DNA of 64,000 nt from positions 182,563,725-182,627,724 of the forward strand of contig JALMGJ010000003.1 of assembly GCA_023362775.1 (NCBI GenBank), in the 5' to 3' direction. The notes below the pieces were generated by a model, which was given only the letters and a program-made list of their open reading frames with translations, made no database searches and was not told the DNA's origin. Origin of the DNA: Charina bottae. Taxonomy: Eukaryota > Chordata > Lepidosauria > Squamata > Charinaidae. The position numbers and the translations under genes were made by a program. This document shows positions 54,901 to 64,000 of this stretch, piece by piece; the stretch's first letter is position 1, and each line of letters starts with the position of its first letter.

Positions 54901-57510
54901 AATTATCTTTCAATACAATTTTTGGATCAATAAAGAACAAAGTAAGTTGGGTTTAAATTACAAAACAATTTGAGGTAGAGAAGAGAGTCAGTTTAATAAA
55001 ATTCCAGTCAGGGATGGCAATGTTCCTAAGAATGGGTTTGCTTAACTTAACCCGTACACTGGAACTGGTTTTGAATTACACAGCATATATAATGATAAGC
55101 AATCACTGGGGGATAACTTACAAATGGGTATAAGCAGAGAGATAAAGAAAAATGGGGAAGGGAAGTAATAGGTTTTAATTTATACCATTTCGTTTTCAGT
55201 AGGTTTTGCAGTCACAGAAATAAGCTATTTAAGTCAAGTCTAACATTTGTATTGTGAATGCAAGTGTAATGTAATTATGACAGGGATGGTAAAGGTTCAG
55301 AACCATGGAAAGTATTAAAACTACCTATTGATTGTTCAGCTTGAGATATGGAATTTTTGGGAAAACCATTTTTTAGTACAAATTTGTAATCATTGTCTAT
55401 GTATACAATCGATTGTTTCAATGGACCAAAGTAAGCTGTTTTATTGCAATTTTATACACTGCTATTCTATGCTGATGTGATTTGTTCCTTCTGCGCAGCC
55501 CAATACAAAATCCTTAATTCATTTATTTCATTAGTACATCAAACGTATGTAGACAACTATCTGACTGTAGTCCTAACAACTTCAGGTAATCTCACATACC
55601 AGAATTTGATAAATACTTTGCCAGGAAATGGACAATTTCCTGATTAACGGAAATGATTACTAATTACCTTGGAGACTGTCGGTCATCACCCATATTGCCA
55701 CTGACCTCCAAAACATAGTTTTCAATAAATTTCAAATGTCTATGATCTTATAAGATCATCAAATCTTTCAATATTTCTTGTGTTATGCATGAGGTTTTAG
55801 CTATTTAATTTTCTAAAATTATTCCTAATGTATTTAATGTTTGGGATATTGCATAATCATGCCTCTTACCTGAAAAGATTGCTGACTCTTATTTCTAATG
55901 TTACTTTTTTATATAGTTACTTCATCACAAGATGTTTGCCATATAGAATTTGTTGAGATAGCCTCTATGGGAGCCAAATACTCATCACAAAAATGGACTA
56001 ATTTAAGTTGTGATCCTTAGATCTTTAATTTAACAATCATCATTTCAGTTAGGTAGTAGAACATTCAGTATAGGATCTGGGTTTTGATATTCAAGGAATA
56101 ATCAAATCAAAATATTAAAGGTCAAGGATTAAGGTGACAGAATAATATTTTGATAATATATTTAATAAATAAATGTCTGGTTAGTAATTGCATATAAGGA
56201 AATTTGGCTTATTTTGGAAGTGAACTGAGGAGTCACTCATTCCCTTTGCAATACAAAAATGAAAATGCAAACACCTTTTTTTCCATCACATATCTTACTT
56301 TGATTCTAAAATAGGCTAGGGCATTAAAACATAGAAGAGTAATTGTTTCTATCCTGCAAACAGTTTAACTGGGCTGCTATAAATATAAAAATAATCCAAT
56401 TCCATAATAAGCGCCAGTTCTGTTTAAAAAATCTGACTATAAAAGAGTGCAAAAATGTGATGTTCAGTAATATTTTAACTTCAAAACATTCAAGCAGTGT
56501 TTCTCCAACCTTTTGAAAAAAAGGAAACAAAAACACTTCTTAATCTGAGACACCATTGTCCCAAATTTTTCCAGGAAAAAAAATATTTACCGCCAAGATA
56601 CCCCTGTAGAAATGGGGTTAATAATGGACATGCTCCCATATTCTTAGTTACAGCAGTACGTATGTATTGCTCTTAAAACAAATATACATATTTATCTTAC
56701 TTTCTCAGGATTATTACCCAGAGAACACTTAGTTTACAAAAGTTCATTAATATTAAAAATTGAACTTATATTGCATTCTCCCTTTATAAAGGGTTTTGTT
56801 TTGTTTATTTATAAAAGCTACAGGTAACACTACCACTAATATTCAGAGTACATTCCAGATAGGGAAAAAAATATTATTACTTTGAACACACTGATTTTAT
56901 TATAGTATAGCAGAAGCTGCAGGAAAATAATTACTCATTCAGGCTTCCAGCTTATTCAGTATTTTATACTAAGACTGAGACTGTATGGATTGATCAACCA
57001 TTTCGAGCACATTAGCAAATCCTTCTTAATCTTGTGCTATAAGACATGAAGTTCTGTACAATATGGGACTAGGTACCTCGGATACCGAAATATGAATAAT
57101 ATTCAATTGGTAGTAAATGCCAATATGTTTTAATGCTTACAAATGTACTACTAACAACATCACCTAGTTTTTCTTTAGATATATCTATATCTATATATAT
57201 ATTGACACTCATCTTAAAAATGATTAAGGGACAAATGGGGAAAAATACAAGTAAAGACTTTCTTTGTACATTGTACATATACAAATAGACAACAATCTAG
57301 TATAGTTGCTTTCCTCCAGTAAAACAAGTTTATTAACTGGCCTGCTGGGTAGGCCAATTTCTGATTCCTTTGTAAATTATATAGAGCAGTGAAATCAGTA
57401 AGCTAATGTAAATGTAAACAGTCAAGTAGAACAAAGGAAAGAAGACATTCCAGTTTTAATGAGTTTTCTCAGGATCTCATGAAGACCAAACAAAGAGAAA
57501 GGCACAAGAC
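51970..57510 (-). other. Probable SPIRE1 3' UTR and PRELID3A-SPIRE1 intergenic DNA
   Basis: No spliced coding exon or clear transposon is recognised in this 5.5-kb AT-rich stretch, which is unusually repeat-poor for the window. SPIRE1 has a long 3' UTR in mammals, so much of this probably belongs to its transcript. Minus-strand AATAAA signals occur near 57330, 56897 and 56806, so the true end is uncertain. It includes an inverted repeat at 54787-55170. Confidence 0.4.
54787..55170. repeat. Inverted repeat in probable SPIRE1 3' UTR
   Basis: 54787-54862 and 55099-55170 are reverse complements over roughly 70-75 bases with a few mismatches and a 3-base indel, centred on GCTTATACCCATTTGTAAGT. 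The spacer is about 237 bases. As RNA it would make a long stem. Confidence 0.75.
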
Positions 57511-57769
57511 TCAGATTTCATTGATAGTCCTCTCAGAAGGACAGTATTCTGAAGTGCCCGGAGATGACATGTAGAATGACTGTGTTTTCCTTTTTAATCT
57601 GGCTCGTTTGTTAGCCAGAGAGAGGCTACGGCGGCTTGAATTAATGATTTCCGAAATGAACTTCTTGCAGTCCACACACACCTCCATGGTACTCCAGTCT
57701 TCCATGAGTTCTTTTGGAAAGAGTGCTTCATCACTTGATTTATCTACAGACTTTGACTTTGAGGACAAC
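57511..57769 (-). CDS. SPIRE1: SPIRE1 terminal coding exon
   Basis: After the acceptor TTATTTTTAG the exon reads [20 protein letters not shown], then an [15 protein letters not shown] block, a Ser/Arg-rich region and the basic RARLKRKTQ segment, ending TINEI and TGA at 57513-57511. The match to the human C-terminus is close over its whole length. This is the strongest SPIRE1 evidence in the window. Confidence 0.96.
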
Positions 57770-60404
57770 CTAAAAATAAAGGAACAATTCTGATCTTATT
57801 AGTATCACTAATCTTTCCAATTGTTCTAAAGAATTTCAGAAGTCTTTTCAAGTTTTTCCAGTTCTTAACATATTGAGTAAAGAGTTGATATGGTCAATTG
57901 ACTAATCAATAAAGTTATACTACTACTACTACTTGAGTAAAGAGAAAGAAGAAACTAAATTAAGTCACCTGAATTTTTTATGGTCAGTTAGTAATTTGTG
58001 CCTTTGAGTCAGTGTTGATACCTGGTGACTGCCTGGACAAGTCCCTGCAGTTTTCTTGGCAAGATTTTTCAGAAGTGGTTTGCCATTGCCTCCTTCCTAG
58101 GGCTGAGAGAGAGTGACTAGCCTAAGGTCACCCAGCTGGCTTTGTGCCTAAGGCGGGACTAGAACTCACGGTCTCACGGTTTCTAGCCTGATGCCATAAC
58201 CACTACACCAAACTGGCTCTCCCAGTTATTAATACAAATCTATTAATACAAATCTGTATTAATAGTGATTAATACCAATGATTATGTCACATGGCCAGTA
58301 TTTGCGAAGGCACTTGTAGTTTTAAAAGACTTTTACAAGCAACATAGAGAAAAGTACTTTTGCAAACCAGATCATAAAAAGTTTTATAATTTTAATAGCA
58401 AGTAAAGTTTGAAGAAGTCTCACCTTTTGCTTTAAACAACATAAAAACAGCCTATTTTATATAATCAGAACATTCAATCCTCAGAAAAAAATCTGCTTGC
58501 AAGAAAAGAAAGACTAAAATATGTATTATGGTAGAAGTTTTCAGAGGAAAGAATGGTAAAATATTCCAGTAAATATATTCAAGAAAGGGAAAATGCAAAT
58601 TTAGCTAATGAAAAACAGGATGTAGCTGTAGAATATAAATCAAGCAATTGCTCTATATTCAAAAATTCCCTTCTATGCTTCCATTCTTGTTATGCTACTA
58701 GCATAAAAGTTTACCATACACACTTGGTCTTTTTAAAATTCTCTTTGAGTCTTAAACACACAGTATTTTGTCTTAAATCATGCTGTGTACGAAAAGTATA
58801 TTTTCTTTCTTTTTACTAAAACAGAAATTAATTACATGTTAAAACAGGCTGAAAAAGCTACAAAAGATTACATTCTTAATTTAACCTGATCATTCTCACA
58901 GTCACATCACAATCACATGTAAGGAAGGGGTATTTTCCAGTTTATTGCACAGAGTGTCAAATGTATGACTATTTGCCTGTTAGAAATAAGCCATGGGTTT
59001 GCGCTCAATCCAATGAGCTCATGGCACTCAGGAAGCAAGCTTGTTCCCTTAAAACCAAGGGGGCTGAACTGGAGGTGCTTGGATAGCTACAGAATATGTA
59101 GACAAATTATTCTGGGATGTGATGGCATTGACCCACTCCCAGAGCAACCCTCTTGCTATCAGGGAGACTGAGGATCTTAGGGAAGGAGGACATCATTTCA
59201 AGAATAAGGCAGATGTTCCCGCTGGAGAGACACAATTCTTGGGGGGGGGGGGGAACCCATTTCCTCTTCAACTAAGAAGACTCCTATGGAGTGTCAGACA
59301 GATGGGTTTCTGACAGACATGTAGTGTGACAGATTGGAGAGGAAGGAATATTAAACATAACCAAGAGATAAGAGTTTGTTGGTGTTGGTAGCTCATAAAT
59401 AGCAATTCAATCTAGATGGCAAGAAACAATTCAAAATATTCCAACAGACTCTGCCTTAATGAATTCACTAGTGAGGCTCGGAAACTCCTGCAGTTTCCAA
59501 AATTGTGTATTTACTCCTAATACTAGCGTTAAAGACTCTTCATTTAAGCTTCCCTGAGCTTTCCCAGCTGTGTGAGGCTTGACATATAGATCACATCTTG
59601 ACATGCCTATTTGGTACAAAGGCATCTAAACATCATGAGTCATCCAGATGTAAATTGCTAGATAGTGCTGGGGAGGACCAATGGTCATGGTGTGTGTTGG
59701 CACCTATAATATAGGGAAGTATAGTGTGACAGTCTTAAATTTAGGCTGCCAGTAGCAGACTGTAATCCAGGACTTTCACACTAGTGTTTTCAGAAATGCT
59801 ACCTGTTCCAAATGCAGGACTAACTAGACAGGCAGCACTCAGGAGTCTCATTGTATATGAGATGATGGTGTCAGGCAGAGGGGTTTAGATTTCAAATCTA
59901 CACGCCAAGATTCAAAAAGGTTTATATATGCACAAGACCTTTCCAAGAAGGATGCTTTGGCTGACTGTCTTCTTGTTCTTGTGCTTCACAGAAAGTTACT
60001 CTGGGAGGTGTTAATAGGAAAGGGAGGGCTGTCTTTGGAGACCTGCCTAGGAGTTTGTTAAAATACTATTTTATTTTAAGGTAGGGAAAACATTTAAAGC
60101 ATGGCTTCTAGAATTCTTTCTCACCCCTTAGAAATAGCTCTATTCTGGGTCATGTAACTGGGGAGGAAATGGCAGGGAGGCTTAGAACTGAGGTGTTAGG
60201 AATATTTCAAGTGACTGTCCAATTGCCTCTTCCATAGGGGGAGGAGAAATTCCATGGCGAGAATTTTTCTGGAATCTTTCTCTATAGCCCCTGTTTAAAT
60301 CCAGCCATTTTGAACTCAATATTTCTAGCTTCTTCACTACTAATTTGATTGAGTTGCATGAAATCCCATTAGTTTGGAAAGAATAAAAATGAAATAAACT
60401 AATG

Positions 60405-60459
<55 letters not shown>

Positions 60460-60622
60460 AATTATTAATCATAAACATAACTTACCTTGGTATGCCCTTC
60501 AGTGACCTGTGATGGCTGATGGAAGGTTTGTCAGGCCTCATAAAGCTTTCTCCTTTCTGTAAAGCAGAAGGTCCCAGGGAAAAAATTGGAAGGGTGGAAT
60601 ATGGCTTTGATGGTAGACGCAT
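57511..60622 (-). CDS. SPIRE1: SPIRE1, actin nucleator (last two coding exons; rest outside window)
   Basis: SPIRE1 nucleates actin filaments through tandem WH2 motifs, works with formins, and attaches to vesicles through a C-terminal FYVE-like zinc finger. Only the C-terminal 131 codons are here, on the minus strand: 60622-60486 (45 codons plus two bases) and 57769-57511 (one base, 85 codons and TGA). The AG left by the first exon joins the G of the second to make Arg, so the phases agree. The ending reads [20 protein letters not shown] then [12 protein letters not shown], essentially the human SPIRE1 C-terminus. The CVDC pair would belong to the zinc-finger region. KIND, WH2 and Spir-box exons lie right of the window. 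A BovB LINE sits antisense in the upstream intron. Confidence 0.95.
57990..58221 (-). mobile_element. tRNA-derived SINE
   Basis: Complete minus-strand copy of the SINE split at 20955-21427. Head at right (GAGAGCCAGTTTGGTGTAGT and 'gagttctagtcccgcctt'), core 'gtgaccttaggctagtcact', tail at left ('aatggcaaaccacttctg', 'cttgccaagaaaactgcagg', 'tcaccaggtatcaacactga'). SPIRE1 last intron. Confidence 0.82.
58222..60406. other. SPIRE1 last intron, nothing recognised
   Basis: AT-rich intronic DNA with a poly-G run at 59240-59252. No exon or named repeat is recognised. The same is true of 57770-57989 and 60623-61486. Confidence 0.45.
60407..60457. repeat. (TC)n microsatellite
   Basis: About 25 TC units without interruption, just inside the intron after the SPIRE1 penultimate exon. 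Confidence 0.97.
60486..60622 (-). CDS. SPIRE1: SPIRE1 penultimate coding exon
   Basis: The acceptor TACACCAG precedes 60622 and the donor GTAAGT begins at 60485. It reads [19 protein letters not shown], then a charged Ser-rich stretch ending RSLKGIPR across the splice. The leading Met is internal, not a start. A (TC)n run at 60407-60457 lies about 30 bases into the following intron, so the pre-mRNA has a purine (GA)n tract just past the donor. Confidence 0.88.
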
Positions 60623-61486
60623 CTGGTGTAAAGCAAGGGAATGACAGTGAGATATAATTGCCCTGAGACTGCAAATGTCATACAACTTATAGCAGCTTAC
60701 TCCAAAATATTCTCAATAATACTGACTTTATGAAACTTAGTAAAGTGCTATGATAACATAACTTTCAACTATAATATTCTGAGAGCAAGTGCAGACTCTC
60801 ATATTTACAACCAGTCATTAAAGTTCACTGCATGACATTTGTCCACTTACAATCTCTCATTCAAAACTACCTCTTATGTTTCTTTAGGGATAAAATTGGA
60901 GAGGGATAAAATTGCAGATGGAATACTATATATACTGTCTTGAGTTCCTAAAGGAAAGGCAGAATTTAAAGCTAACATATAAAAATGAAATATTTAAATA
61001 AATATAAACAATTTAAGAAACAGATTTTTAGACAATTGTTTCTAAACTTACTTTTTTACAGCAATGTGAACACACAGGCCTATAAAAGAAAAAAAGATGT
61101 GGCTTTCTTAGTTCAAAGCAAAATTGCCTCTGAAATCTATATTGCATTTTTCTTATTTCAACAGTTATATACTATTTTTGAATTTCACGGGTTATTTCAT
61201 TTGGAAACACAACACAGAACTGGGAACAGAATCTTGTGTGCCCAATCTAGATCTGGCCCAATTTCCTACTTGGCCTGCTGCTTCTCATGTTCAAACCTAG
61301 TCTGCTTCACTAAGATGATTTAATTTGTAGAAACTATTTGGAAGTAAAGATGAGGTATCTCAGAAGCCAAAGTGGGCATGTTTCAAATAGTATCCTTACA
61401 GATTTTGGTCAATATTTCACAATCTAAAACCAGAAATGGATTAAACAAAAATTTCCTACAATTTTATTCTCCTAAGAAAATTTCCC

Positions 61487-64000
61487 CTTCATGGATCACT
61501 GCCTTGTCGTGGCGAAGGGGCTTGCGTAACTCAATGAAGTCAGGTCAAGAAGAACAGGTCATGACGGAGAGTTCTGACAAAACGTGGTCCAAAACTGGAG
61601 GAGGGAATGGCAAACCACTCCAGCATCCTTGCCAAGAAAACCCATGGACAGTATCAAAAGGCTAAAAGATATGACGCCGGAAGATGAGCCCCTCAGGTCG
61701 GAAGGTGTCCAAAATGCTACTGGGGAAGAGCGGAGGGCAATTCCGAGTAGCTCCAGAAAGAGTGAAGCGGCTGGGCCAAAGCCGAAAGGACGCTCAGTTG
61801 TGGATGTGTCTGGAAGTGGAAGGAAACTCCGATGCTGTAAAGAACAATATTGCATAGGAACCTGGAATGTAAGATCTATGAATCAAGGTAAGCTGGATGT
61901 GGTCAAACATGAGATGACAAGATTGAACATCGACATCTTGGGAATCAGCGAACTAAAATGGACAGGAATGGGCGAATTTAATTCAGGAGACCATTATATA
62001 TACTACTGTGGGCAAGAATCCCTTAGAAGAAATGGAGTAGCTCTCATAGTCAATAAAAGAGTGGGAAAGGCAGTACTGGGGTACAACCTCAAAAACGACA
62101 GAATGCTTTCAGTTCGAATCTAAGGCAAACCATTCAACATCACAGTGATCCAAGTCTATGCCCCAACCACTGATGCCGAAGAAGCTGAAGTTGACCGGTT
62201 CTATGAAGACCTACAACACCTTCTAGAACTAACACCAAAAAAAGATGTCCTTTTCATCATAGGGGACTGGAATGCTAAAGTAGGAAGTCAAAAAATAACC
62301 GGAATAACAGGCAAGTTCGGCCTCGGAGTACAAAATGAAGCAGGGCAAAGGCTAATAGAGTTTTGTCAAGAGAACACGCTGGTCATAGCAAATACTCTTT
62401 TCCAACAACACAAGAGACGACTCTACACATGGACATCACCAGATGGTCAATACCGAAATCAGATTGATTATATACTTTGCAGCCAAAGATGGAGAAGCTC
62501 TATACAATCAGCAAAAACAAGACCTGGAGCTGACTGTGGCTCAGATCATGAGCTTCTTATCGCAAAATTTAGGCTTAAATTGAAGAACGTAGAGAAAACC
62601 ACTAGACCACTCAGGTATGACCTAAATCATATCCCTTATGAATATACAGTGGAGGTGAGGAATAGATTTAAAGGATTAGACCTGGTAGACAGAGTGCCTG
62701 AAGAACTATGGATGGAGGTTCGTAACATTGTACAGGAGGCAGCAACTAAAACCATCCCAAAGAAAAAGAAATGCAAGAAAGCAAAGTGGCTGACTGATGA
62801 GGCTTTACAAATAGCTGAGGAAAGAAGGGAAGCAAAAGGCAAGGGAGAAAGGGAAAGATATAAACAATTGAATGCAGAATTCCAGAGAATAGCAAGGAGA
62901 GATAAGAAGGCCTTCTTAAATGAACAATGCAAAGAAATCGAGGAAAACAATAGAATGGGGAAGACTAGAGATCTCTTCAAGAAAATCGGAGATATCAAGG
63001 GAACGTTTTGTGCAAAGATGGGCATGATAAAGGACAAAAAAGGCAGGGACCTAACAGAAGCAGAAGAGATTAAGAAGAGGTGGCAAGAATACACAGAAGA
63101 ACTATACAAGAAAGATCTTAATATCCCTGATCAATACGATGGTGTGGTCACTGACCTTGAGCCGGACATCCTAGAGAGTGAAGTCAAGTGGGCCTTAGGA
63201 AGCATTACTAACAACAAAGCTAGCGGAGAAGACAGTATCCCAGCTGAGCTATTTAAAATCCTAAAAGATGATGCTGTTAAAGTGCTGCAATCAATATGCC
63301 AACAAATTTGGAAAACTCAACAGTGGCCACAGGATTGGAAAAGGTCAGTTTACGTTCCAATTCCAAAGAAGGGCAATGCCAAAGAATGTTCAAACTACCG
63401 TACAATTGCTCTCATTTCACATGCTAGCAAGGTTATGCTCAAAATCCTACAAGCTAGGCTTCAGCAGTATGTGAACCGAGAACTACCAGAAGTGCAAGCT
63501 GGGTTTCGAAGAGGCAGAGGAACTAGAGATCAGATTGCCAACATTCGCTGGATCATGGAAAAAGCAAGAGAGTTCCAGAAAAACATCTACTTCTGCTTCA
63601 TTGACTACGCTAAAGCCTTTGATTGTGTGGACCACAACAAACTGTGGCAAAGTCTTAAAGAGATGGGAGTACCAGACCACCTTACCTGTCTCCTGAGAAA
63701 CCTGTATGCGGGTCAAGAAGCAACAGTTAGAACCGGACATGGAACAACCGACTGGTTCAAAATTGGGAAAGGAGTACGACAAGGCTGTATATTATCACCC
63801 TGCTTATTTAACTTATATGCAGAGTACATCATGAGAAATGCCGGGCTGGATGAATCACAAGCCGGAGTTAAGATTGCCGGGAGAAATATCAACAACCTCA
63901 GATATGCAGACGATACCACCCTAATGGCAGAAAGTGAAGAGGAACTAAAGAGCCTCTTGATGAGGGTGAAAGAGGAGAGTGCAAAAGCTGGCTTGAAACT
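61487..64000 (+). mobile_element. BovB (RTE-clade) LINE, nearly intact, runs off the window
   Basis: The 5' part (ATGGATCACTGCCTTGTCGT, then ggcgaaggggcttgcg) and the encoded protein match BovB, an RTE LINE known for horizontal transfer and abundant in squamates. It lies antisense in a SPIRE1 intron. The first 2.5 kb are present; the remaining RT thumb, C-terminus and 3' end lie past 64000. One stop breaks an otherwise continuous frame, so it is a young copy. Confidence 0.96.
61584..64000 (+). pseudogene. BovB endonuclease / reverse transcriptase with one internal stop
   Basis: Open from 61584 to a TAA at 62121-62123, then open in the same frame for 625 codons to the window end. Endonuclease motifs: IGTWNVRSMN (from 61854), ISELKWTG, VYAPTTDAEE, GDWNAKVG (near 62263), IDYILC, and SDHELL with the catalytic SDH at 62541-62549. 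RT motifs: FIDYAKAFD (63597-63623), QGCILSP (63780-63800) and YADD (63903-63914). All expected catalytic residues seen so far are intact; the stop falls between the first two thirds of the endonuclease motifs. Probably replication-dead unless the stop is read through. Confidence 0.95.

Noticed and set aside
58965..59313. Possible extra SPIRE1 exon
   Set aside because: Frames are plus-strand, no SPIRE1-like sequence on the minus strand, and the two flanking exons already join in phase.
62636..63109. 157-codon minus-strand hydrophobic frame resembling a membrane protein
   Set aside because: Exact antisense of the lysine-rich linker of BovB; AAG/GAA codons read backwards give Leu/Phe/Ser.

Overview
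This is a vertebrate nuclear window, most likely from a squamate reptile (lizard or snake). The evidence is a nearly intact BovB (RTE) LINE, two Sauria-type tRNA SINEs with BovB-like 3' ends, CR1 and L2 LINE relics, L1-type elements, hAT MITEs with clean 8-bp target duplications, and a chromodomain Gypsy element, all in AT-rich DNA. The species cannot be told from the sequence alone.

Three protein-coding genes are present, recognised from spliced exons whose phases fit one another. (1) AFG3L2 on the minus strand: coding exons 1-6 lie between 15853 and 3368 and give the first 212 codons; the AAA+ and protease exons lie beyond base 1. (2) PRELID3A (SLMO1) on the plus strand: all six coding exons, 22190 to 43492, 185 codons. 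(3) SPIRE1 on the minus strand: only the last two coding exons, 60622-60486 and 57769-57511, with a probable long 3' UTR below 57510; the rest of the gene lies right of the window. This order and orientation matches human 18p11.21. AFG3L2 (inner-membrane m-AAA protease) and PRELID3A (intermembrane-space phospholipid transfer) are both mitochondrial and are transcribed divergently from CpG-rich starts about 6.3 kb apart.

Layout: 1-3367 is AFG3L2 intron 6 with a decayed L1 and a candidate solo LTR. 3368-15853 is AFG3L2 with L2, SINE, hAT and Penelope-like insertions in its introns. 15854-22189 is the intergenic region. 22190-43492 is PRELID3A, whose introns hold hAT MITEs, a Sauria SINE, a Tc1/mariner-like palindromic element, two related 2-kb L1-derived non-autonomous elements and a second Penelope-like fragment. 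43493-about 44825 is its 3' UTR, which contains a hairpin MITE. 46785-51969 is a degenerate chromodomain Gypsy. 51970-57510 is the SPIRE1 3' side. 57511-64000 is SPIRE1 with a BovB inserted antisense to it.

The most interesting non-genic signals are a 412-bp near-perfect palindrome flanked by a 13-bp duplication, carrying hammerhead-ribozyme-like motifs that recur in a second element 27 kb away; a pair of L1-derived parasites with no reverse transcriptase; a GC-rich hAT MITE family that adds small CpG-rich islands to AT-rich DNA; and long inverted repeats that would be transcribed with AFG3L2, PRELID3A and SPIRE1.
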